Shown here piece after piece: positions 9,711-18,901 of a stretch of DNA of 64,000 nt. Position 1 is the first letter of the stretch. Every line of letters starts with the position of its first letter. The translations under genes and the position numbers were made by a program. Below the pieces are notes generated by a model. That model was not told where the DNA came from and searched no databases. It saw nothing but the letters and a program-made list of their open reading frames with translations. This stretch comes from Georgfuchsia toluolica. Its GTDB lineage: Bacteria > Pseudomonadota > Gammaproteobacteria > Burkholderiales > Rhodocyclaceae. The stretch is from the NCBI RefSeq assembly GCF_907163265.1, contig NZ_CAJQUM010000001.1, forward strand, positions 2,604,001-2,668,000, read 5' to 3'.

Positions 9711-10502
9711 ATGATCACCCCGCTCGATTATTTTCGTTATTGCCTCATTCCATTGGTCCTCTTCTTTCCGACAATGGCCGGGGCGGAAATGAAAACCCGC
9801 ATCGTTGAATATCGGCAGGGAGATACCGTTCTCCAGGGATTCCTGGCCTACGATACAGCAGGCCCGGCGCGCAAACCTGGCGTGCTGGTGGTGCACGAAT
9901 GGACCGGACTGGGTCCGTATGTGAAGAACCGGGCCGAGCAGTTGGCGCGGCTCGGCTACGTGGCGTTTGCCGCCGACATATACGGCAAGGGCGTGCGGCC
10001 GAACAATCCGAAGGATGCGGCCGCCACGGCGACGCTCTACAAAACCGATCGCAATCTGCTGCGGGAGCGGGTTAAAGCCGCTCTGGAGGAACTCCGCCAC
10101 CAGGGAAATACAGATCCGGGACGGATTGCCGCCATCGGGTACTGCTTTGGCGGTACGACGGTGCTCGAATTGGCGCGTTCCGGTGCCGACATAAAAGGCA
10201 TTGTCAGTTTCCACGGAGGACTCGACACGCCCAGCCCGCAGGATGCCAAAAACATACGCGCCAAGGTGCTGGTGCTACACGGTGCTGACGATCCGTTTGT
10301 CACGTCCGAGCAGGTCAAGTCATTCGAGGATGAAATGCGCGGTGGAAATGTCGACTGGCAACTGGTGAAATACTCCAAGGCGGTTCATTCCTTCACCAAT
10401 CCGGACGCAGGCAATGACAATTCCAAAGGCGCTGCCTACAATGCAGAGGCGGATCGCCGCTCCTGGGAAGAAATGAAAAGTTTCTTCAATGAAATCTTTT
10501 AG
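9711..10502 (+). CDS. Dienelactone hydrolase family protein, exported
   Basis: 263 residues. The start at 9711 is fixed by AGGAGG at 9698-9703. A short hydrophobic N-terminus ending in AGAE suggests export. The alpha/beta-hydrolase fold has the dienelactone-hydrolase nucleophile motif GYCFGG (Cys nucleophile, near residue 146), with Asp in GADDPF and His in VHSFTNP completing the triad. The family hydrolyses lactone or ester bonds, classically dienelactone in chloroaromatic breakdown; many homologues have other, undefined substrates. It is followed 60 bp downstream by an MscS-type channel gene, with which it may be co-transcribed. Confidence 0.88.
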   Translation: MITPLDYFRYCLIPLVLFFPTMAGAEMKTRIVEYRQGDTVLQGFLAYDTAGPARKPGVLVVHEWTGLGPYVKNRAEQLARLGYVAFAADIYGKGVRPNNPKDAAATATLYKTDRNLLRERVKAALEELRHQGNTDPGRIAAIGYCFGGTTVLELARSGADIKGIVSFHGGLDTPSPQDAKNIRAKVLVLHGADDPFVTSEQVKSFEDEMRGGNVDWQLVKYSKAVHSFTNPDAGNDNSKGAAYNAEADRRSWEEMKSFFNEIF

Positions 10503-10564
10503 ATCTCCATGCGCTTGTCTTCACGCAAGCAGTGGGCCGGCGTAGCCGCGGGGAGAAATGTGCC

Positions 10565-11401
10565 ATGGATAGTTCTCTGCAGTCACTCGATCAGGTGAAG
10601 GCTTCTGCCCTCGATATGACGGTTCGGTTCGGGCCGAAGCTGCTGGTCGCGATAATCATCCTTGTCGCCGGCTACCTGGTCGGACGCTGGGCGGGCCGCA
10701 TCCTGGAACGGTTGCTGGTGCGATTAAAGCTGGAAGCACAGGTACGCTCATTACTGGTCCGCATTGCGCAGATCCTGATCCTGGGGCTCTTCGCCATCAT
10801 GGCTTTGCAAAATCTGGGCATCGAACTTTTGCCGCTCATTGCCGGCCTCGGCGTGGCCGGCGCGGGAATCGCGCTGGCGATGCAGGGGATCCTTGGCAAT
10901 GTCGCCGCCGGCCTGACCATCATCTTCACGCGGCCCTTTCATGTCGGCGATTACATTTCCATTGCCAAGGAAGAAGGCGAGGTCCTCGACATCAGTCTTT
11001 TCAGCACAACGCTAGGACACACGGACCAGTCAAAGGTGGTGATTCCGAACCGCAAAATTGTCGGCGAGATTCTTCACAATTATGGCCAGATACGGCAACT
11101 CGACATTGCGGTGGGAGTTGCTTATGGAACCGATGTCAATGTCGCCTTGAGCGTGATAAAGGAAATTCTGCATGCCAATCCACGTGTGCTGCGGGATCCG
11201 ACGCCAGTATTCGGGGTGGCACGGCTCGCTGAATCCAGCGTCACGATCAGCGTCGCGCCGTGGGTCAATGTGCCTGACTACGTTGCGGCGGTGAGCGAGG
11301 TGAACAAGACGATACTGGAGACGTTCTCTGCCCAAAACATTGTCATAGCCCTGCCGCAATGTGAAGTCAGGATGCTCGACGGCAGCGCCCGGGTTTCGTG
11401 A
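10565..11401 (+). CDS. Small-conductance mechanosensitive channel, MscS family
   Basis: 278 residues with three N-terminal membrane segments (about residues 20-45, 60-80 and 85-110). The pore helix has the Gly/Ala pattern GLGVAGAGIALAMQGILGNVAAG, followed by the MscS middle-beta domain (FHVGDYI ... VVIPNRKIVGEILHNYG) and a C-terminal alpha/beta domain. The channel opens under membrane tension to release osmolytes from the inner membrane. The start at 10565 is chosen because GGGGAGA lies eight bases upstream; the upstream GTG at 10532 would add an unlikely basic extension. Confidence 0.92.
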   Translation: MDSSLQSLDQVKASALDMTVRFGPKLLVAIIILVAGYLVGRWAGRILERLLVRLKLEAQVRSLLVRIAQILILGLFAIMALQNLGIELLPLIAGLGVAGAGIALAMQGILGNVAAGLTIIFTRPFHVGDYISIAKEEGEVLDISLFSTTLGHTDQSKVVIPNRKIVGEILHNYGQIRQLDIAVGVAYGTDVNVALSVIKEILHANPRVLRDPTPVFGVARLAESSVTISVAPWVNVPDYVAAVSEVNKTILETFSAQNIVIALPQCEVRMLDGSARVS

Positions 11402-11455
11402 TGCGCTGTCTCCACGGCGAAATTCATAAATGGCAAATCCAATGAGGGAGAAATC

Positions 11456-12226
11456 ATGATGAACAGATTAATGACTGGCGTCGCTGTCCTGGCCTTCAGC
11501 ATGGCTGCACATGCTTTTGACCTGGAAAGCACACTCAAGGACGCGCTGAACAAGGGCGTCGCCAGCCAGCCAACCGCCGCGCCGACGTCTGCCGGCGGTG
11601 GCGTGGACCAACTCAAACCCAAGGAGATCAACTCGGGCATCAAGGAGGCGCTGACCCGGGGCGCCGAAGCTGCGGTGGCTCAGCTCGGCAAGCCGGACGG
11701 TTTCATGGGCAATGACGCGCTCAGAATCCCGTTGCCGTCGGGACTGCAAAAAGGCGAGAAGATCATGCGCACGATGGGCATGGGCAAACAGGCGGACGAA
11801 TTGATCCTGTCGATGAATCGTGCCGCCGAAGCCGCCGTGCCGGAAGCGAAGACCCTGCTGGTCAAATCAGTCAGGGAAATGACGCTCGAAGACGCTAGGG
11901 GTATTCTCACCGGCGGCGACACGGCGGCTACCGATTTCTTTCGCAGGAAGACCGAAGCGCCGCTGACCAAACGCTTCGGCCCCATCGTCAAAAAGGCCAC
12001 CGACCGTGTCGGCCTCGCCCAGCAATATGACAAGTATGCCGGGACCGCCGCCCAGTTTGGCGCCATAGACAAGAACCAGGCCACGGTCGAACAGTATGTC
12101 ACCCAACAGGCGCTGGACCGGCTCTATAAAGTGATCGGCGAGCAGGAGCGTTCGCTGCGCGCCAATCCCATGCAGGCGGGCAGCGCCTTGCTGCAGAAAG
12201 TCTTTGGCGCAATTGGCGGAAGATAG
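11456..12226 (+). CDS. DUF4197 domain-containing exported protein
   Basis: 256 residues. A signal peptide (MMNRLMTGVAVLAFSMAAHA, cleavage before FDLES) precedes a helical DUF4197 domain. The family signature is visible in the segments NSGIKEALTRGAEAAV, FMGNDALRIPLP and ARGILTGGDTAATDFFRRKT. DUF4197 proteins are periplasmic and uncharacterised. The gene starts 54 bp after the MscS-type channel gene and may share its transcript. A good GGGAGAAATC lies before the ATG. Confidence 0.85.
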   Translation: MMNRLMTGVAVLAFSMAAHAFDLESTLKDALNKGVASQPTAAPTSAGGGVDQLKPKEINSGIKEALTRGAEAAVAQLGKPDGFMGNDALRIPLPSGLQKGEKIMRTMGMGKQADELILSMNRAAEAAVPEAKTLLVKSVREMTLEDARGILTGGDTAATDFFRRKTEAPLTKRFGPIVKKATDRVGLAQQYDKYAGTAAQFGAIDKNQATVEQYVTQQALDRLYKVIGEQERSLRANPMQAGSALLQKVFGAIGGR

Positions 12227-12290
12227 GCCGGTTAGCAAGCTTAGCCTTCGCATCGACCTTACATAGTGTAAAAAGCAGAAACAGTGTCCA

Positions 12291-12419
12291 TTGTGATATC
12301 GAGCGCAGCGAGCCGACTGGTAGCCTCGCCCAGGGGCGGGATATGGGGGTGGGGGAGCGTTTGATTTGCCTTTGCGCCTTTTCATGCTCGGGGGTGACGC
12401 TGGCGACCATGCGCGTCAG
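12291..12419 (+). repeat. Compound repeat R2+R1, copy 2
   Basis: R2 (12291-12357) reads TTGTGATATCGAGCGCAGCG followed by a G-rich palindromic tail (CGCCCAGGGGCG and a run of GGGGGTGGGGG). It also occurs at 30166 and 41692. It is directly joined to R1 (12358-12419; GCGTTTGATTTGCCTTTGCG ... CCATGCGCGTCA). The same R2-R1 junction occurs at 41692-41819, which shows that the two move or persist as a unit. Confidence 0.7.
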
Positions 12420-12429
12420 GGCGGCTATT

Positions 12430-12595
12430 GACGCTCATCGTTTCCTGAACACGTACGTGTGTGATAGCGTAAGCATCGAGCGGCGCGGCACAGGAAAAGG
12501 CCGGGTGAAGCCCGATTGCCGCAGGCCACGGTAAGCCGTTCCTGTCACCGGATCGGTGCGGCTCTCGGGATAATTGCAGGGATAACGCCCTGTCG
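12430..12595 (+). ncRNA. Structured RNA candidate with cobalamin-riboswitch-like core
   Basis: The 770-bp spacer between the DUF4197 and ompA-like genes contains dense nested complementarity: ACGCT/AGCGT around the palindrome ACACGTACGTGT (12449-12460), then ACAGGAA pairing with TTCCTGT, enclosing CGGG-TGAAG-CCCG and CGG-TAAG-CCG hairpins. The order GGAA, GGGTGAA..CCCG, TTGCCGC, CCACGGTAA resembles the conserved core of cobalamin riboswitches (GGGAA, GGTGAAA..CC, GCTGCCCCCGC, AACTGTAA). It is not a full match: the 3' part of the consensus is not evident, and the nearest downstream gene, 400 bp away, is not a known B12 gene. It may be a relic or an unrelated RNA. The rest of the spacer (12600-12990) is AT-rich and probably holds the ompA promoter. 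Confidence 0.3.
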
Positions 12596-12995
12596 CCGCA
12601 AGTTCTGAATGAGTTATCTTGATTTATCCGCCTGCAAGATTTGCATTTCATTCATGTGCGGACGAGTCATTCTCAAGACTCTCAAATCGCCCGCAACAGC
12701 TACTCGTTTTGTCTCAGACCGACAGGCATAAAAGCGCAGGCTGCACCAGATTCTTAATCTGTTGAATATGCATGGAACAAAAATCTTTTCGTGATAAATG
12801 TCATTCGACATTACATGATCTGTCGTCTATGCTGCATCTTGTATGTAGTTCAAGTAAGATATTAATATACTGGCAGTGTGGTAGATGCTTGCAAGTCAGA
12901 CTGCGAGTTGAAGTGTAATAATGAATCTATATCGAGCGGCAGTTTTAATTTGTCATTTTCCATACATGCATTTAATCTTTTTTAAGAGGTGATCA

Positions 12996-14054
12996 ATGAA
13001 AAATCTTAATAGGATTGCAATTGCAATTGCAATGCTCGGCTGTAGCGCTTATGCCGTTCCCTCTATCGCCAGCGATTTTGCCGGGCCTTACGTCGGTGCC
13101 GGCATAGGAGTCGGCAGCGATAGGGCATCCGGTTCCGTATCTACTGACTACGAACACGCACTTGCTGGCGGAGTGGAGGGTGGTTATAACTGGGACATTG
13201 GTAACAGTCGCTGGCTGTTCGGTCTGGACGCCTTCTATGATCAGACCATAAGCGAGAGCCGAAATAGCACGGTTGGATCGATCGATTTCGGCGACAAGGC
13301 GTATGGTGTAGATGGCAAGATCGGTTACGTGATGGGCAATTTTCTGCCGTATTTCAAGCTCGGCTATGGTCGAATCAAGGGTACGAACGACGCAGACGGA
13401 TACAGCGAAAATGGTCCGCGCCTGGGCCTGGGCGCCGAATGGAAGTTTGCCGACCACTGGAGCCTCAGCGAAGAAGCAATTCGCATGAACGGAAGGAGCG
13501 ATACAAGCGACACCAAGTTGACCAACATTTCCCTGCTTTTTTCCTTGAAATATTACTTCGCCAGCCAGAGGCCGGTTGCTGCAGCGCCGATTGCTGCGGC
13601 ACCCGCCTATACTCCGCCGACACCTGCGCCGGAACCTGTCGTGACTGCGCCTCCCCCCACACCGGCGCCCATGAAAGAACGGATTACCCTCTCGGCCACG
13701 GAATTGTTTGCCTTTGACAGTGCGAAATTGGCACAGCCGCAGCCCAAGCTTGACGAGATAGCCCAAGCGCTGACCAGCAACAAGCAGATCGAAAAAGTTA
13801 CCGTCACAGGCTACACGGACCGTCTTGGTTCGGACAAATACAACCTCAAGCTCTCGACGCGCCGTGCCGAGGCCGTAAAAGCCTATCTGGTAGGCAAGGG
13901 GGTCGAAGCGGACCGTATCATCACCGTGGGTAAAGGTAAGGCAGACCCGGTCGTACAATGTAAAGATAAAAAGCGGACCGCACTGATCAAGTGCCTGGAG
14001 CCCAATCGACGCATCGAGGTCGAGCAGTTTACGTACGAAAAACGCATCAAGTAA
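12996..14054 (+). CDS. OmpA-family outer membrane protein
   Basis: 352 residues in three parts: a signal peptide (to about residue 25), an N-terminal eight-stranded OmpA-like beta-barrel (residues 27-190, starting FAGPYVGAGIGVG and ending LKYYFASQ), a Pro/Ala linker (190-225), and a C-terminal OmpA peptidoglycan-binding domain (225-345; VTVTGYTDRLGSDKYNLKLS and RAEAVKAYLV). It anchors the outer membrane to the cell wall. AAGAGG precedes the ATG. The long AT-rich leader contrasts with the GC-rich surroundings, as is usual for strongly expressed porins. Confidence 0.92.
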   Translation: MKNLNRIAIAIAMLGCSAYAVPSIASDFAGPYVGAGIGVGSDRASGSVSTDYEHALAGGVEGGYNWDIGNSRWLFGLDAFYDQTISESRNSTVGSIDFGDKAYGVDGKIGYVMGNFLPYFKLGYGRIKGTNDADGYSENGPRLGLGAEWKFADHWSLSEEAIRMNGRSDTSDTKLTNISLLFSLKYYFASQRPVAAAPIAAAPAYTPPTPAPEPVVTAPPPTPAPMKERITLSATELFAFDSAKLAQPQPKLDEIAQALTSNKQIEKVTVTGYTDRLGSDKYNLKLSTRRAEAVKAYLVGKGVEADRIITVGKGKADPVVQCKDKKRTALIKCLEPNRRIEVEQFTYEKRIK

Positions 14055-14125
14055 TTTGTTTTCATTACGGGGAAGCCGGCGTCCGTCGTGGAAGCCGGCG
14101 TACCTGTGCTGGCGTTATAGTAGCG

Positions 14126-14185
14126 CTACCGACGCCAGAAGAAGTGGTCCTGCTGCGCGAGATTCGCGATTCACTTCGCAAGTAG
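14126..14185 (+). pseudogene. Possible mscL remnant (C-terminal tail only)
   Basis: The last 19 codons before the TAG at 14185 read LPTPEEVVLLREIRDSLRK. This closely resembles the C-terminal helix of the large-conductance mechanosensitive channel MscL (KEEVLLTEIRDLL in many species). No membrane-spanning MscL sequence lies upstream: the region 14055-14125 instead carries near-duplicate GAAGCCGGCGT segments. A truncated relic is the simplest reading. The match is short, so it could be chance. Confidence 0.4.
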
Positions 14186-14239
14186 GCCGGCATTACCGCG
14201 ATGAGAAGTAACTGACGGATTCGCGACGATAAAAATTCT

Positions 14240-17200
14240 ATGCGCTTGCCTTCACGCAAATTCACCGTCATAGCGCTGGTTGTTCTGGCGCTGGTTTATT
14301 TCCTCGGCAGCTGGCTGCTGCTGCCGCGTGTGCTGCAATCTCAATCCGAGCAATTCATTGCCGAAAAAACCGGTCATCGCCTCAGCATGGATCGGCCTGA
14401 ATTCAACCCCTTCAATCTCAGCCTGAAGCTGCACAACCTGCACCTGACAGAGCCGGATGGCAAGCCCTTGCTGGGCTTTAAGGAACTGCTGGTCGATTTT
14501 TCCGCGACCAGCATTTTTCGCCGCGCCTGGGTGTTCGATGTCATTCGCCTCGATGGGCTCGATGCCAGTGTCGTTGAGTTGCCCGGCCAGCGCCTCAACT
14601 GGAGCGCACTGCTCGAAGCGCTGCAAAGCAAGGAGGCGCCGGCGCAGCCCGCAGAGCCGCTGCCGCGCCTGGAGATCGCCAGCCTGATCATTGCCGACGG
14701 CCACATCGAACTGGCGGACCGCCGTATCCAACCGGAATTTACGGCCCGCATCGAGCCGCTCGACCTGCATCTCGAAGAACTTTCCACCTTGCCCGATGAC
14801 AAAGGCAAATACCGGCTGGTGGCGCGCACCGACCTCGGCGCCAAAATCCTGTGGCAGGGCGAGATGACGCTCAATCCGCTGGCGGTCAGCGGACACTTCG
14901 ATATTGACGAGCTGTCGCTGGCGCGTCTGGCGCCGCTTGTCAAGCTGCCGCCGCACATGGCACCGCCGGAAGGCACGGCGGCGTTATCGGCCAACTACCG
15001 CTTCAGCCACTCCGGCAAAGAGATCGATCTGGTGCTCGATCCGATCGAAGCCAAAATCGCCGGACTCAAATTGCGCAATAAACAGGATGCGGCGCCGCTG
15101 CTTGCCCTCGATAGCATCGCGCTCAAGGGCGGCCGCTTCAATTTGCGCCGACACAGTATTGTGGTTGGGTCTGTCGCGTTAAGGGGCGGTGGTGTGAATC
15201 TGTCGCGTGATGCCGCAGGACGTTTGAATGTACTCGACCTGCTGCCGGCCCCGGCGCAAGCTCCCACGCCTTCTGCTGCCTCAAAGCAGGACGCCACGTC
15301 CAGGCAGAACGCCGAAGCGGGCTGGCACTTCCTGGTTGAGCATATTGCGCTGAGCGGCTGGCGCGCGGATTTCCGCGATCAGAAAGTGTCGCCGGCAGCG
15401 CAACTGGCGCTGCAGGACATTGCCGTCGATATCGACAAGGTCAGCGACAAGCTCGATCAACCCTGGCCGCTGCATGCCTCCTTCAATGCCGGCGCAGGAG
15501 GGCGATTCGAAGCACAAGGCAATGTGGTTGTTGCGGAACCTTCGGTCGACATGCAGATCAAGCTGGCCGACCTGTCGCTCAAACCGGTGCAGCCTTATCT
15601 CGGCGCGGCCACCACGCTGACGCTGGCCAGCGGAACCCTGTCCGCCGCCGGGCGCGCCCGCTATGGCCCCGCAGGTACGGGTTACAGCGGCAACATGGCG
15701 GTCAACAATCTGCGCCTGACCGAGGAGGGGATCAAGACCGACTTCATGGCGTGGAAATCGCTGACGGCGCGCAAACTCGACGTCACGCCAGCCGCACTGA
15801 AAATAGACGACCTCGCCCTGATCGGTCTCGATACCCAGGTGATCATCGCCAAGGACAAGACGGTGAATCTTTCCCGAGTGGTGCGCCCGCGACCCGTCGC
15901 CGCGACATCACCCGCAGCCACCGCAAAGGGCGCCGCCGTACCGCCACCTTATCGTGTCGACATCGATCGCCTGCGCATTGCCAGAAGCGAAATGGAGTTC
16001 GCCGATTATTCGCTGGCGCTGCCCTTCGGCACACGCATACACCACCTGCATGGCACCATCAACGGGATTTCCTTGCAGCCCGGTGCGCCGGGCCAGATCG
16101 AACTCGACGGCCAGGTCGACGACTATGGCCAAGCCCGTGCCGCGGGTCAGATCAACCTGTCCGACCCCACCGACTACATGGACCTCAAGGTCATTTTCAG
16201 GAATATCGAGATGACGCGGCTGACGCCCTACACCGCAACCTTCGCCGGACGCAAGATCAAATCCGGCAAGCTCTCGCTCGATCTCGACTACAAGATCAAG
16301 CAGCGCCAACTCGTCGGCGAAAACAAGGTCGTCATGGACCGGTTGATCCTGGGCGAACGTGTCGAAAGTCCGCAAGCCAAGGATCTGCCACTCGATCTTG
16401 CCGTCGCGCTGTTGCAGGATTCGGACGGCCGTATTGATCTCGGCCTGCCGGTGTCGGGAAGCCTCGATGATCCGCAGTTCAGCTTCGGCGGTCTGGTCTG
16501 GAAAGTGATCGTCAACGTGCTGACCAAGGTCGCGACCGCACCTTTCCGCGCGCTGGGCGCATTGTTCGGTGGTGGTGGCGAGACACTGGAGAACATCGCG
16601 TTCGAGGCCGGTCGCGCGCGGCTGGCGCCACCCGAACGCGAGAAGCTGGTCAAGCTCGCCGCCTCGCTGGGCAAGCGCCCCGGGCTCGCGCTTGCCCTGC
16701 ATGGCACCTGGTCGGAGGCGGATCGGGTTGCGCTGCAGGATTTGCAATTACGCCGCGCCGTAGCCGCGAAGCTCGGCCAGTCAGTTGACGAACATGACCC
16801 CGGCCCCATTTCGACCGGCCAGGCCAAGGTTCAGACCGCGCTCGAAGCACTTTATGCCGAGCGTGTTGGCAAGAGCGAACTTGCGGCGTTGAAGGAGGGC
16901 TTTCGTAAAGCCAACCCCGGTCAGCTCGAAGAAAGCGGCGCGGGCAAGGTGCTGTCGCGCCTGACCAATGTGTTCCGCGACAAACAGGATCTGTCGGAAA
17001 GCGAAGTCGCCCAGCTCAAGGGGACGGACTTCCACGCCATGCTGTACCAGAGATTGCGCGACAGGGAGTCCGTCACCGGCGAGCGCCTGCAAGCGCTGGC
17101 CACGGCGCGCGGCGAAGCGGCGCTGGCGGAACTGAAGGGAGCGAACGCGCCGGCGGAGCGCATCACCTTGCTGACGCCGGAGAAAAGCGACGCCACCGGC

Positions 17201-17245
17201 AATGAAATTCCGCTGGGAATGGAAGCGAAGGCGGTCGGCAAATAG
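14240..17245 (+). CDS. DUF748 (AsmA-like) envelope protein
   Basis: 1001 residues. One N-terminal membrane anchor (residues 8-27) is followed by a very long beta-rich periplasmic region with AsmA/DUF748-type repeats (GKPLLGFKELLVDFSATSIF; LSLARLAPLVKLP; IDRLRIARSEMEFADYSL) and a C-terminal helical region after about residue 780. AsmA-like proteins of this size form hydrophobic grooves that bridge the inner and outer membranes and are implicated in phospholipid transport; for the DUF748 branch that role is inferred by relationship. It appears to be transcribed alone. Confidence 0.88.
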   Translation: MRLPSRKFTVIALVVLALVYFLGSWLLLPRVLQSQSEQFIAEKTGHRLSMDRPEFNPFNLSLKLHNLHLTEPDGKPLLGFKELLVDFSATSIFRRAWVFDVIRLDGLDASVVELPGQRLNWSALLEALQSKEAPAQPAEPLPRLEIASLIIADGHIELADRRIQPEFTARIEPLDLHLEELSTLPDDKGKYRLVARTDLGAKILWQGEMTLNPLAVSGHFDIDELSLARLAPLVKLPPHMAPPEGTAALSANYRFSHSGKEIDLVLDPIEAKIAGLKLRNKQDAAPLLALDSIALKGGRFNLRRHSIVVGSVALRGGGVNLSRDAAGRLNVLDLLPAPAQAPTPSAASKQDATSRQNAEAGWHFLVEHIALSGWRADFRDQKVSPAAQLALQDIAVDIDKVSDKLDQPWPLHASFNAGAGGRFEAQGNVVVAEPSVDMQIKLADLSLKPVQPYLGAATTLTLASGTLSAAGRARYGPAGTGYSGNMAVNNLRLTEEGIKTDFMAWKSLTARKLDVTPAALKIDDLALIGLDTQVIIAKDKTVNLSRVVRPRPVAATSPAATAKGAAVPPPYRVDIDRLRIARSEMEFADYSLALPFGTRIHHLHGTINGISLQPGAPGQIELDGQVDDYGQARAAGQINLSDPTDYMDLKVIFRNIEMTRLTPYTATFAGRKIKSGKLSLDLDYKIKQRQLVGENKVVMDRLILGERVESPQAKDLPLDLAVALLQDSDGRIDLGLPVSGSLDDPQFSFGGLVWKVIVNVLTKVATAPFRALGALFGGGGETLENIAFEAGRARLAPPEREKLVKLAASLGKRPGLALALHGTWSEADRVALQDLQLRRAVAAKLGQSVDEHDPGPISTGQAKVQTALEALYAERVGKSELAALKEGFRKANPGQLEESGAGKVLSRLTNVFRDKQDLSESEVAQLKGTDFHAMLYQRLRDRESVTGERLQALATARGEAALAELKGANAPAERITLLTPEKSDATGNEIPLGMEAKAVGK

Positions 17246-17372
17246 CCAGCCGCGCCGCGGTCAGAATGGTTAACAATAGTGTATTTTCATGAGGAACACG
17301 CCGCGTGGCGGGATCGGGTTCGCTCTTGCCTTGGCACTGATGTCCTATCATGCCATAGGAGGTAACACGACC

Positions 17373-17846
17373 ATGAAGCTGAGCTCAAGTGCATTTGCCC
17401 ATTTGGCGGAAATTCCGCAACAGTACACCTGCGAGGGCAGCGATCAATCGCCGCCGTTAACCTGGTCGGAGGTGCCGGCAGGGGCAAAAAGCCTGGCGCT
17501 CATCGTCGACGATCCTGACGCGCCCGATCCGGCCGCACCCAAAATGACCTGGGTGCATTGGGTTCTGTACAACATCGCGCCTCATTCCACTGGCATCGCA
17601 ACAGGAAGCGCGGGGAAGCCCGAGTTGCCGCCGGGCACACTTGAGGGCCTCAACGACTGGAAGCGAACCGGGTACGGCGGTCCCTGTCCGCCCATCGGCC
17701 GCCATCGCTACTTCCACAAGCTTTATGCGCTCGACGTGGTTCTTCCGGTCCTGCAACCGGCGACCAAAGCCAGCCTGGAGAAAGCCATGCAGGGACACGT
17801 CATTGCCCAGTGCGAATTGATGGGGCATTACCAGAAGAAAAAGTAG
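17373..17846 (+). CDS. YbhB/YbcL-family PEBP (Raf-kinase-inhibitor-like) protein
   Basis: 157 residues with the phosphatidylethanolamine-binding-protein fold: DDPDAPDP near residue 49, WVHWVLYNI, and GPCPPIGRHRYFHKLYALD near residue 110. The start at 17373 is chosen because AGGAGGT lies nine bases upstream; an ATG at 17289 would add a hydrophobic leader of 28 residues, but it lacks a good ribosome site. Bacterial YbhB/YbcL proteins are small cytoplasmic or periplasmic proteins of unclear ligand. They are named by homology to eukaryotic kinase inhibitors, which says little about function here. Confidence 0.87.
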   Translation: MKLSSSAFAHLAEIPQQYTCEGSDQSPPLTWSEVPAGAKSLALIVDDPDAPDPAAPKMTWVHWVLYNIAPHSTGIATGSAGKPELPPGTLEGLNDWKRTGYGGPCPPIGRHRYFHKLYALDVVLPVLQPATKASLEKAMQGHVIAQCELMGHYQKKK

Positions 17847-17889
17847 GCATGGCGTGGCACAGTGGCGGTGACTTCGATAAGGAAATTTT

Positions 17890-18219
17890 ATGAACGGTTA
17901 CCAAATCACCTTCTTCACCCAGCAGGACCATAAACATCACGGCAAACCCCTGGCCGACTGGCTGGTGCATCTCGCCAAGGAAATAGGCTTGCGCGGCGCC
18001 ACCCTGATCGCAGGGAGCGAGGGTTTCGGCCACCACCACCGCCTTCATTCCGCCCATTTCTTCGAACTGGCCGACCAGCCGCAGGAAGTGCTGATGGCGG
18101 TTACCGAGGATGAATCGTTCCGGCTCTTCGAGCGTCTGCAGGCCGAAGACGTTCATGTCTTCTACGTCAAGACGGCGGTGGAGTTTGGAACCATTGGCAA
18201 CGGCGGGAACGGGTCGTGA
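17890..18219 (+). CDS. DUF190 domain-containing protein
   Basis: 109 residues covering a complete DUF190 fold, a small PII-like ferredoxin fold. Features are a start at QITFFTQQDHKHHGKPLADW, the GLRGATLIAGSEGFG core, and a VLMAVTEDESFRLFERL segment. DUF190 proteins are cytoplasmic and related in shape to nitrogen-regulatory PII, often next to ion transport genes; no such partner is seen here. The gene follows the PEBP gene by 43 bp and is convergent with tesA. Confidence 0.87.
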   Translation: MNGYQITFFTQQDHKHHGKPLADWLVHLAKEIGLRGATLIAGSEGFGHHHRLHSAHFFELADQPQEVLMAVTEDESFRLFERLQAEDVHVFYVKTAVEFGTIGNGGNGS

Positions 18220-18243
18220 AATGACCGGGCCGGGAAATCACGC

Positions 18244-18873
18244 TTACGGACAGCGCAGTTTCGGCTTGAGGTAGGGCCACACGGCATCGAGCATGCCGGC
18301 CTGGGCTTTCTCGTTGGGGTGGATGCCGTCGGCCTGCATCATGCCCGGCTGCACGGCCACGCCGCAGACGAAGCACGGCACCCGCGTGACATGCTCGGCA
18401 CGCGCCACTTCCCGATACAGCTTCGCTATCGCAGCGGCATAGTCCTTGCCGTAATTCGGCAACACCGGCGCTTCGAGCAGCAGTACCCAGGCGGCATTCT
18501 CCCGGGCCTGGCGCACCAGCGTCTGCAGGTTTTTCCTGATGACTTCGGGCGGGGTGCCGCGCATGGCATCGTTGCCGCCCAGCTCGATCAGCACGCCCTG
18601 CGGCCGCTGCCGGCTGATGGCCGGCCCCAGGCGTTGCAGGCCGTTCTGCGTGGTGTCGCCGCTGACGCTGGCGTTGACCACGCGCCATTGCGGCGCATCC
18701 TTTTTCAGGCGCGCATCGAGCCGATCCACCCAGCCCTGCCCCGGCGCAAGACCAAAACCGGAACTCAGGCTGTCGCCGACGATCAGCAGGGAACATTGGC
18801 CGGCGAACGCCCAGACGGGTAGCCAGAACAGCGACAATAGCAGCCCAGCACGCAACCGCAAGCGATAATTCAT
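18244..18873 (-). CDS. tesA: Arylesterase / multifunctional acyl-CoA thioesterase I (TesA-like)
   Basis: 209 residues. A signal peptide (RLRAGLLLSLFWLPVWAFA) precedes an SGNH hydrolase domain with block I GDSLSSGFG (catalytic Ser), the Gly/Asn blocks GDTTQNG and GGNDAMRG, and block V DGIHPNEKAQ (catalytic Asp and His). TesA is a periplasmic lysophospholipase/esterase. The ATG at 18873 follows AAGGTGAG and gives the usual length; open frame upstream overlaps ybbA and is not used. The divergent position next to ybbA-ybbP, 28 bp away, is the classic proteobacterial arrangement. Confidence 0.93.
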   Translation of the reverse strand: MNYRLRLRAGLLLSLFWLPVWAFAGQCSLLIVGDSLSSGFGLAPGQGWVDRLDARLKKDAPQWRVVNASVSGDTTQNGLQRLGPAISRQRPQGVLIELGGNDAMRGTPPEVIRKNLQTLVRQARENAAWVLLLEAPVLPNYGKDYAAAIAKLYREVARAEHVTRVPCFVCGVAVQPGMMQADGIHPNEKAQAGMLDAVWPYLKPKLRCP

Positions 18874-18901
18874 CCACTCACCTTTATCCGGCCCTACTTC
18901 A

